A program made the translations under genes and the position numbers. Positions 14,998-23,100 of a stretch of DNA of 64,000 nt are shown in pieces. The notes below the pieces were generated by a model, which did no database searches, was not told where the DNA came from, and was given only the letters and a program-made list of their open reading frames with translations. Source of the stretch: an uncultured Lachnospiraceae bacterium (GTDB lineage Bacteria; Bacillota; Clostridia; Lachnospirales; Lachnospiraceae); contig CAJTKA010000015.1 of the NCBI GenBank assembly GCA_910576815.1, forward strand, positions 13,947 through 77,946, given 5' to 3'. Within the stretch, counting starts at the first letter, position 1; the number at the start of each line of letters is the position of its first letter.

Positions 14998-17900
14998 ATG
15001 TTTAGGATCGAAAAATATAAGGCTGCGCATCGACAAGGACAGTGTTTCAAAACGGTTAGAGGTCTGGCAGTGCTGCTTTGCCTGATCTTGTGTCTGGAGA
15101 GTGTGCCTCTCACGGCGCTGGCTGCGGAACCGGGGATGGAAAGCCTTTCGGAAAATACGGCGGCGGAGGATCAGGAGGCGCCGGCAGAGGATGGAGACGT
15201 GCCGTCGACGGAGCCACCCACAGAAAATGGAGATACGCCTCCCGAGGAAGAAGTGCAGCCGCCCGCAGAAGGGGAGGATACGCCTTCGACAGAAGAAGGT
15301 CAGGAACCACCTGCGGAAGGGGAAGATGCGCCTCCGACAGAGGAGCTGCCGCCGACGGAGCTGCCCGCAGAAGGGGAAGATACGCCTCCGGCGGAGGAAG
15401 TACCGCCGACAGAGGACACAGAGCAGGTTTCCGGGAATGATACGGGTTCGGTTTCGGAGAACGATTTCACTGCGGTTTCCGACAATGACCTGTCTTCTGT
15501 GTCTGAAAATGATTTGGATGCAGAGCGGGAAGCGATGATCGAAGAAGCACAGAGTGCATTTGCCGCGCTGGCTGCGGAAAAACCGCTGATGGCGCTGCTT
15601 TACCATGCGGACAGCTACCAGGCTCGCAGAGAGGCGGATACGGGCAGTGAGGCCGTGGCGGTGTTGGAGATTGGACAGACGCTGTATCTGCAAGGTGTGG
15701 TGATCACGGAGGATGACGTTTGGTATCAGGTGCAGTACCTGTTAAATGGTGCGGAGGGCTTAGGGTATGTCCAGAGTTATTATTTGGCTTATTCCGACGA
15801 AGACTGGCTTGCCTGGGAGGAGGAATATCTGCTTCCGATCCTGCAATCAGGTGAGGATACCTATCGCCATACGGCCTATGGAATGCGCAGCTATTCCATG
15901 ATGACCTATGCCGTGGATACTTCGGATATCAGCGCCTTTCCGGGGTCTTATCAGGCGGATCTTCGGAACCTGAAAAGCGCTCATCCGAACTGGACGTTTG
16001 TGCCGATGAAGACAGGGCTTGACTTTGCGACATCTGTGTCGCAGGAGATGGGTGACAGGAGCCTGATCCAGAAGACCAACGATAATACGGCAAAGGGCTG
16101 GGTCGGTGATGTCTGCCCTATTGAGAACGGCTGGTATTATGCGACGCAGCCGGCGGTGGCCTATCACATGGATCCCCGCAATTTTCTGACGGAAAGTTAT
16201 ATCTTCCAGTTTGAGCAATTGACGTTTAACGCCTCCTATCATACGGAAGCGGCGGTGCAGTCTTTCTTAAACAATACTTTTATGAAGGGGAAGCTGGCGG
16301 ATGATTCGGCCGGGCGCACCTATGCGGGGGCATTTTATGAGATCGGAAAAAACAGGAAGCTGAGTCCGATCCACTTGGCGTCCCGGGTCTATCAGGAGCA
16401 GGGGCAGGGAACGTCGGGACTGATTTCCGGCACGTATCCGGGTTATCAGGGATACTACAATTACTTCAATGTAGGCGTAAACGGCGCCTCCGAAGCAGAG
16501 AAGATCATCAAGGGACTGACCTATGCGAAGAATCAGGGCTGGAATACCCGCTATAAGTCGCTGGACGGCGGTGCGGCCACCATCGGCAAAAACTATATCC
16601 TCAAATATCAGGACACCATTTATCTGGAAAAATTCAATGTGGACAAGAACAGTCCTTACGGTCTTTACAATCATCAGTACATGCAGAATATCCAGGCGCC
16701 GCGCAGCGAGTCTTACAGCACGAAGAAAATGTACGCAAATGCAGGCACCTTAAACAGCGCGTTTGTGTTTAAGATCCCAGTCTATAACAATATGCCGAAC
16801 GATACGTACTATCCTGCCTTAAAGCTGGATCAGACGAGCCTTACCATGAAACGTTCCGAAGATGCGGCAAATCCGACGACACAGCAGCTTAAATTCTTCG
16901 TGGACGAAGTGGAAGCCGACCCGGCGGAGGCAAAATGGGCAAGCAGTGATACTAAGGTGGCAACGGTAAATCAGGGACTGGTAACAGCAGTCGATCTGGG
17001 TGAGGCGGTCATCACAGCCTCCTACCGGAATGTAGAGGTCTCCTGCAAGGTTACGGTAAAGGCGCCGCTTCGCAAGATTACATTGGATAAGGAGAAAGTC
17101 ACACTGCGCAGACCCGATACGGTGGTGACGGATACAAAGAACTTAAGTGCACAGGAAAAGGCGGAGAATATTTCGCAGACAGGACTGCGGGTAAGCTTCG
17201 ATCCTGCGGATACTACGGCGGACAGGACCATCGTCTGGACCTCCGCCAATCAGAAGATCGCAAAGGTTACGGCGGATCCCGAGGATTCCTCCAAGGCGAC
17301 TGTTACCGCAGTTGGCACGGGGGAAGTAAAGATCACGGCGAAAGCGTCTAAGGCGGGCAATCAGACGGCAGTCTGTGTGGTGAAGGTGATTGCGCCCATC
17401 TATCAGGTCACATTGACAAACCGAAACATCGGAGAGGATGCCGCAGAGAATCGGACTACGCTGCTTGCCGGGCAGAGCGTGAATCTGTCTGCGGAGTATT
17501 TGCCAAAGGATACCACTTCCGACACGCAGGTGAAATGGAGCAGCTCCGCACCAGATGTAGCTACGGTCATAAACGGTAAGGTGACGGCTGTCGGGGGCAG
17601 CGCGAAAGGCAATACGGCAGTCATCAAAGCTGAGATCGCGGGTTATGAAGCGTCATATACCGTCACGGTGGAGACCTGCACGGTCACGTTCAGAAATCGG
17701 GATGGAAAGACGGCATTAGGAAAGCCGATTGTTGTGAACTACGGCGATGTGCTGGCGGAGGAGATTTTTCAGGAAAAACGGGAACTTCTCGGAGACGAGC
17801 CCTCCGGGAGCCGCTTTATCGGCTGGTACACGGGCGTGGGCGGTACGGGCAGCCGCTTTGATGAGACCAGCAGGATCCATGCGAAGGAACTTGTGCTCTA

Positions 17901-19923
17901 TCCTTACGATGCAAAACTGTATACGGGATTTTATGTGCTTCCCGTAGGGGATCAGACCTACACGGGCAGTGCCGTCAAGCCGAAGGTGCAGGTATTTGAC
18001 GGTACGGTGAGGCCGGATGGGGAACTGCTCCAAGCGGAAGATCGGGAGTGCCTTGCGCTACGGGAAGGCGTAGATTATACAGTCTCTTATAAAAATAACA
18101 AGCATGTCAGTCTTGCGGGCAAACCTGTTCCCACGATCGTTGTGAAGGGAAAGGGAAACTATGGCGCAGCGCAGCAGATTTTCTTCGATATCGTGCCCAA
18201 AGCGCTGACGGACACGGATATCACGGCGGATGATATGACTGTGGCATACAGCGGCAAAGTCATCAAGAGCGCGCCGTCCGTGTGGCGAAATGGGAAAAAA
18301 CTTGTGAGAAACACGGACTATACGGTGGAATATCCGCTGACTGGAACCGGGGCCTATCAGACGGCGGGCGTCTATCCTGTCGTCATAAAGGGCAAGGGCG
18401 GTTATACAGGCACGATCACGGTCTATGAGACGATCACGAAAAAGACCCTGATGAGCAAAGTTTCGGTTGCGAAGATCGCGAACCGCACTTACACCAACGA
18501 GGAGATGGCAGCAAAGGGCGGCATCCGCCCTGATTCTCTGAAAGTAACTTTTAAAAAGGAGACACTTGCAGAGAGTACGGACGGTGGCAGGACCGGTGAT
18601 TATACGGTAACTTACACAAATGACGGGACAGTCGGGACGGCTACGGCGACCATCACGGCAGTGGAAGGGAGCGCGTATGTCGGCAGTAAGAGCGTGACCT
18701 ATAAGATCGTAGGAACACCCATTGCCAGGGCGAAGACAGAGGGACTTGTGCCGAAGGTTTACGCGGGGGCGGACGGCGATGTCGGGCAGAGCGGCTATGT
18801 GCTGACCCTGGGAGAAGAAACGCTTGTAGAGAGCACCGACGGCGGCAGGACCGGAGACTATACGGCGTCTTATGCGGGCGCGGCAAAGAGCGGCGCGCTC
18901 AAGGCGGGAACAGCCACGATCATCTTTCAGGGAATCAACGAGTACAGCGGGCAGTTAAAGAAGTCATACAAGATCCTGCCCTATGAGCTGAACCCGGAGG
19001 AGGTGGGAAAGGGCCGGGATATCATCCTGTCTTATCACACACAGGACGAGCCGGAGACAGAGCTTTTTCCGACGGGGATAAACGACATGACAACTCCGTA
19101 CGTGAAGGGCGGCAGCAAGCCCGTGATCAAGTTGACTTTCCGCGGACAGACGCTTGTTCAGGGGAAGGACTATACGGTAACTTATCAAAATCATAACGCA
19201 CTGACGACAGCGGAGATGGAGGAGAAAAAGCTTCCCGCCTACACCATCAAGGGAAAAGGAAACTTCAAGGGGACGATCAAAGGAACCTTTACGATCACGG
19301 ATGGCCGTCTGGATAAGGAAGGAAAGATTTCCATGACGTTAAAGGACGTGGTCTATCGGGAGAAAAAGAACGCTTATAAGCCGAAGGTCACAATCAGGGA
19401 TGTGAGCGGCGCGGCGCTTGCGGCAGGCAAAGACTATGATAAAAATCTGCAGTATTCCTATGCAAGGGATGCCAAAGTGTTGGTAGCGGAGGAGGGCGTG
19501 CTCGTGGAGCGCGAACGAAAAGCAGGGGACTTCGTGGGTGAGGACGATATCCCGCAGAAGGACACGCAGATTCGTGTGACAGCGAAAGGCATGGGCGCAT
19601 ATGCCGGGCAGGGAGAGCAGGCACCGGAGATTTCGGCTGTCTATCGGATCGTGGCAGCGGATATCGCGAAGGCGAAGGTGAAGACAACGGCAAAGAGCTA
19701 TCAGGACGGCAGGCCCGTAATGCTGTCGGCGCAAGATCTGACCCTGACGGTGAGCGGCGTGGAGCAGCCGCTGGAATACGGGGTGGACTATCGGATCGAT
19801 GAGACGAGTTATATCAACAATACAAAGAAAGGAAAAGCGAAGGTGACGCTTTACGGGATGGGAAATTACGGCGGTGAAAAGACCATTACTTACAACATTG
19901 GGGTCAAGACCTTATGGTGGTAA
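14998..19923 (+). CDS. Giant secreted cell-wall protein: SH3b, glucosaminidase-like and Ig-like domains
   Basis: A 1641-residue protein with a signal peptide (cleavage near LTALAAE, about 44), an acidic Pro/Glu/Thr linker (57-141) and VSxND repeats (144-173). An SH3b-like domain follows (198-263), then at about 311-580 a glucosaminidase-like catalytic region with the candidate catalytic Glu in PIHLASRVYQEQGQG. Three Big_2-type Ig-like domains follow (about 605-890; VTAVGTGEVKITAKAS), an InlB-repeat-like segment (FRNRDGKTALG), and several MBG-like repeats with GKGNYG/GKGNFKG motifs to the end. No LPXTG, SLH or choline-binding anchor is seen. It probably hydrolyses or binds peptidoglycan outside the cell. 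Monocistronic, with terminator and promoter just upstream. Confidence 0.85.
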   Translation: MFRIEKYKAAHRQGQCFKTVRGLAVLLCLILCLESVPLTALAAEPGMESLSENTAAEDQEAPAEDGDVPSTEPPTENGDTPPEEEVQPPAEGEDTPSTEEGQEPPAEGEDAPPTEELPPTELPAEGEDTPPAEEVPPTEDTEQVSGNDTGSVSENDFTAVSDNDLSSVSENDLDAEREAMIEEAQSAFAALAAEKPLMALLYHADSYQARREADTGSEAVAVLEIGQTLYLQGVVITEDDVWYQVQYLLNGAEGLGYVQSYYLAYSDEDWLAWEEEYLLPILQSGEDTYRHTAYGMRSYSMMTYAVDTSDISAFPGSYQADLRNLKSAHPNWTFVPMKTGLDFATSVSQEMGDRSLIQKTNDNTAKGWVGDVCPIENGWYYATQPAVAYHMDPRNFLTESYIFQFEQLTFNASYHTEAAVQSFLNNTFMKGKLADDSAGRTYAGAFYEIGKNRKLSPIHLASRVYQEQGQGTSGLISGTYPGYQGYYNYFNVGVNGASEAEKIIKGLTYAKNQGWNTRYKSLDGGAATIGKNYILKYQDTIYLEKFNVDKNSPYGLYNHQYMQNIQAPRSESYSTKKMYANAGTLNSAFVFKIPVYNNMPNDTYYPALKLDQTSLTMKRSEDAANPTTQQLKFFVDEVEADPAEAKWASSDTKVATVNQGLVTAVDLGEAVITASYRNVEVSCKVTVKAPLRKITLDKEKVTLRRPDTVVTDTKNLSAQEKAENISQTGLRVSFDPADTTADRTIVWTSANQKIAKVTADPEDSSKATVTAVGTGEVKITAKASKAGNQTAVCVVKVIAPIYQVTLTNRNIGEDAAENRTTLLAGQSVNLSAEYLPKDTTSDTQVKWSSSAPDVATVINGKVTAVGGSAKGNTAVIKAEIAGYEASYTVTVETCTVTFRNRDGKTALGKPIVVNYGDVLAEEIFQEKRELLGDEPSGSRFIGWYTGVGGTGSRFDETSRIHAKELVLYPYDAKLYTGFYVLPVGDQTYTGSAVKPKVQVFDGTVRPDGELLQAEDRECLALREGVDYTVSYKNNKHVSLAGKPVPTIVVKGKGNYGAAQQIFFDIVPKALTDTDITADDMTVAYSGKVIKSAPSVWRNGKKLVRNTDYTVEYPLTGTGAYQTAGVYPVVIKGKGGYTGTITVYETITKKTLMSKVSVAKIANRTYTNEEMAAKGGIRPDSLKVTFKKETLAESTDGGRTGDYTVTYTNDGTVGTATATITAVEGSAYVGSKSVTYKIVGTPIARAKTEGLVPKVYAGADGDVGQSGYVLTLGEETLVESTDGGRTGDYTASYAGAAKSGALKAGTATIIFQGINEYSGQLKKSYKILPYELNPEEVGKGRDIILSYHTQDEPETELFPTGINDMTTPYVKGGSKPVIKLTFRGQTLVQGKDYTVTYQNHNALTTAEMEEKKLPAYTIKGKGNFKGTIKGTFTITDGRLDKEGKISMTLKDVVYREKKNAYKPKVTIRDVSGAALAAGKDYDKNLQYSYARDAKVLVAEEGVLVERERKAGDFVGEDDIPQKDTQIRVTAKGMGAYAGQGEQAPEISAVYRIVAADIAKAKVKTTAKSYQDGRPVMLSAQDLTLTVSGVEQPLEYGVDYRIDETSYINNTKKGKAKVTLYGMGNYGGEKTITYNIGVKTLWW
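15166..15420 (+). repeat. Degenerate Pro/Glu/Thr repeat linker (PAEGEDTP-type)
   Basis: This DNA encodes imperfect copies of PAEGEDxP and related blocks, such as PPAEGEDTPSTEE, PPAEGEDAPPTEE and LPAEGEDTPPAEE. It is acidic and likely extended, spanning the cell wall between signal peptide and folded domains. The purine-rich repeats also leave other frames open, which are not genes. Confidence 0.8.
15427..15516 (+). repeat. VSxND peptide repeats
   Basis: Five VSxND or near copies (VSGND, VSENDF, VSDND, VSENDL and a variant) spaced eight to nine residues apart, at residues 144-173. I know such repeats from secreted Lachnospiraceae proteins; their function is unknown. Confidence 0.75.
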
Positions 19924-19952
19924 ATAATGGTAAACATAAGTGGTAAACATAA
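19919..19952. repeat. Short direct repeats at the stop of the giant protein
   Basis: GGTAAACATAA occurs at 19929-19939 and 19942-19952, with a related GGTAAATAAT at 19919 that overlaps the stop codon. It is followed by AT-rich DNA containing only a weak AT hairpin (19979-19995), so no clear terminator separates the two surface-protein genes. Confidence 0.5.
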
Positions 19953-20020
19953 AATTAAATAACAAGCGGGTGTTAATTTTTAAGAATTTCTTAAACCACA
20001 AGATATTGTGTACTTTTTTC

Positions 20021-20049
20021 TTGCATAATACAATTACAGATGTTATAAT
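20021..20049 (+). promoter_or_regulatory. Strong promoter for the second giant surface protein
   Basis: TTGCAT (20021-20026) and a perfect TATAAT (20044-20049) are 17 bases apart, with a TGT extension before the -10. Expected transcription start is near 20056, giving a leader of about 110 bases. Confidence 0.75.
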
Positions 20050-20067
20050 CATTACCATCTAGGGTGA

Positions 20068-20126
20068 CATAATAGAATATTATGCAACTCTTGAAGCGGG
20101 TGGCGTGAAAACTACCTGAAAACACG
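20068..20126 (+). other. Structured 5' leader: hairpin and possible H-type pseudoknot
   Basis: CATAATA (20068-20074) pairs perfectly with TATTATG (20078-20084) over a GAA loop. Farther on, GGTGG (20099-20103) can pair with CTACC (20112-20116), while CGTG (20104-20107) in its loop can pair with CACG (20123-20126), which is an H-type pseudoknot topology with A-rich loops. It resembles no riboswitch class I can name. Leader position between a strong promoter and the ribosome site makes a regulatory RNA plausible but unproven. Confidence 0.35.
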
Positions 20127-20168
20127 ACAGAAACAGTTAATGTACGCATGGGAAAAGGTGGAAGAACG

Positions 20169-23100
20169 ATGAGGAAGAGAAGAGCATTCGCAGTATTGTT
20201 GGCATGCAGTCTGTTGCTGAGCGGGAACAGTATGACCGTTCTTGCAGCGGAAACGGGTGTGGATCAGCCCGTTGCGGCGACGCAGACGGAGGCGCCTGAG
20301 ACAAGCGAAAATACGGGAGAAACGGGGGAACCGGGAACGGCGCAGGAGCCGGGAGAGAGTGAGACACCGGGCGCGGCGCAGGAGCCGGGAAAGAGTGAAA
20401 CGCCGGGAACTTCACAGCAACCCGGAGAGACGCAGGCACCTGAGGAGAGTGGCACGCCCGAAGAAGCGGAAAAGCCCGATGAGAGCGAAACGCCTGAAGA
20501 TACGGAAAAACCGGGAGAGAGCGGGACGCCTGAAGATGGCGAGACACCCGAAGAAACGGAAGATCCTGATGTGCCGAAGGCAGATGAGGCGGCGGAGCCC
20601 GTAAAGGAGCAGGAGGAGCCTGAGCAGGCTGCGTCTGCGGTGCAGAATTATGTCAGCAGGATCGTGACCTTTACGGATGACACCGGTATGCAGGTGACTT
20701 ATGATGCCAATGCTTCCACACGGTATCGCTATGTGGTTGAAAATGGCGTCCTTACGGCAGTCATGATAAGCACTACGGTGAGCGGCAATACGACCGAGGA
20801 ACCGGCAAAGTTTACGGGTAACGTGGAATTGCGGCAGCCGGAGGAAGGCGAGAAATATACCTCCATCGCGGCGAGTGTGTTTAGTGAAAATCAGGAAATT
20901 ACCTATGTGAAGCTTCCTGCCGGCTTGGAGACTGTCGGTGCGGGGGCTTTCAAGGGATGTACAGCGTTAAAGGGCCTCTACCTGCCCGCCGGCGTAACGA
21001 AAATAGAGAACAGTGCGTTTGAGAATTGTACGGCAATGACCCAGATCAATATTCCCAAAACGGTGTCCGTGATCGGTGACAGCGCTTTTAAGGGGGATAT
21101 CAGGCTGTATCTGGTGTTTATGAAAGATGTGGATTACAGTGAGCTTAAGAGTATCGGTGCGGAAGCGTTCAGCGGCTGTACGGTGCTGTCGCAGCTCTGC
21201 TCTCACAGCGATTTTATCTTCCCGATTAAGCTAGAGACCATCGGGGCATCGGCATTTCGGGATTGTAAGGCAATCAAAAAAGTCGATTTTTCTGCGAACA
21301 AAAACCTGGCGGCAATCGGAGCCCATGCCTTTGCAGGATGCGGCGGACTTACGGATCTGTCGCCTGGCAAGACCCTCTCTGAGATACCGGAGGGTGCGTT
21401 CTCGGGCTGTAACGGATTGGTCAATATCAATTTTGTAAACGGGAAAAATATGGCGATTGGCAGAGAAGCCTTCAAGGGCTGCTACAGCCTGAAGGAACTG
21501 ACGCTTCCCCAGTCAATCAACCGAATCGATGAATATGCGTTTTTAGGCTGTACGAAATTAAAGCAGGTGAAAATCGATTGTTATAACATTGAGATTGCGC
21601 TGCAGGCGTTTCCTGCCGATGCGGCGGATCTGGTGATCGTTGCAGAGGAAGACAGTAGCGGCTACGTTTATGCGTTGAGAAATGGGATCAAAGTGCCGCA
21701 GGAGAATGCTTTCTATCGGTATACGGTGGAGAATGTGGACGGCGTTCTGATGCCAATCGATCAGGACAGTAATAAAAAGCCGCTGGAGGGCATATATAAA
21801 TTTCCTGGCGGAACGCTCTGGGTGGAAACAGAAACCCTGACGGGGGCCGAGAACAACGTTAACACGCAGAATAATGGCAAGGGTGTAAAGAGCGGAGAGG
21901 TCTGCTACATCTATTACACGCAGACGCCGGAAGAGACGAAGAGCCATACCTTCATTGCAAGCTCCCTGCGCTGCAACGGCAAGACTATGGAGAAGAAGGA
22001 AGGAAAGTATTTCTTTGAGATGCCGATCGGCGGTGCGGTCATCACCGCGGAGTTTCGCGCGAATACCCCGGATAACATCAAGGGGCAGAAGGTGACGGTG
22101 GAATTTTCGAACGGTACGCCGATGCAGGACGGAGCGACAGACGAGTACGGTTACGTCGGCATAGAGCTTAAGGTGGGGCAGACCTGCCGGATGTTTTTAC
22201 TTGACGAGGACGGGAATCCGATTTCTGCAAAGGCGGCAAAGCTGTCCGTTGTCGGAACGAACAGTCAAAATGTGGCCAAGGTTGATAAAAACGGTGTGAT
22301 TACCGCCGTCGGTACAGGCGGAAAGGCTAAGGCGTCTGCGGTGGTCAGGGCCGAGCTGAAGGGTGCGGATGGCTATCCGATCACGATCAACAGAACGGTG
22401 AGCGTGAAGATGGCGGAGGCCAGGAAAATTATCCTCAAGGCTTCCGATTACGACAATCACTTTGTAGATATTACGGGAAATACGGATGGCATTCAGACGG
22501 CCTCCATTAGTAAGACATTTGTGCTGTCGAGGGAGCAGAAATTTAAGCTCAAGGCAAATGTTTACGACGATGAGGAAGGGATCAGCCGGGAGCTTACCTG
22601 GACGACCAGCAACGCGAAGGTAGCCAGGTTAAAGAGCGACAAGACGGCGGCGGCAGATCCTGTCAATGAAATCGTTGTGCCGGCGGGCTGCGAGGGAGAA
22701 GCGACCATCACGGTGACGGCGAAAAACTCTGCGGACTCGGAGAAGGAAAAGGTTACGCAAAAGTTTGTGGTCAGAGTCTATGAGCCGGGCTTTAGACTTG
22801 TCCGTTCCGAAATCACGGTGAATCCGAGAATGGAGGAGGGCGCATTCATCGAGTTGATCTCGGCGTATGGGATCGGGCTCGAGAATGCGCAGATTAAGCT
22901 CTACGAGCAAAATACGATGGGAACGACGGGCGATTTTATAACGACCTATGACGAGCTGGCAAGCAGCGATACCTGTAAAAGATTCCGCGTCCGGCCGATA
23001 GCCGGAACACTTGAAAATGGCACCTATAAGGTGCGCGTCGGCGTGAATGACGTGATGACCAATCTGTTGCCATTGACCATTAAAGTCAAGGAGACGAAGC

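Noticed and set aside
15078..15538. Overlapping open frames in the Pro/Glu linker
   Set aside because: They are Arg- or Gly-rich by-products of purine-rich repeats in alternative frames.
19979..19995. Terminator after the first giant protein
   Set aside because: The stem is A/T apart from one pair and has no T-run after it.
20068..20126. Known c-di-GMP or preQ1 riboswitch
   Set aside because: The conserved GCAAACC/ACGCAAAGCC blocks of the first class and the C-rich/A-rich pattern of the second are absent.
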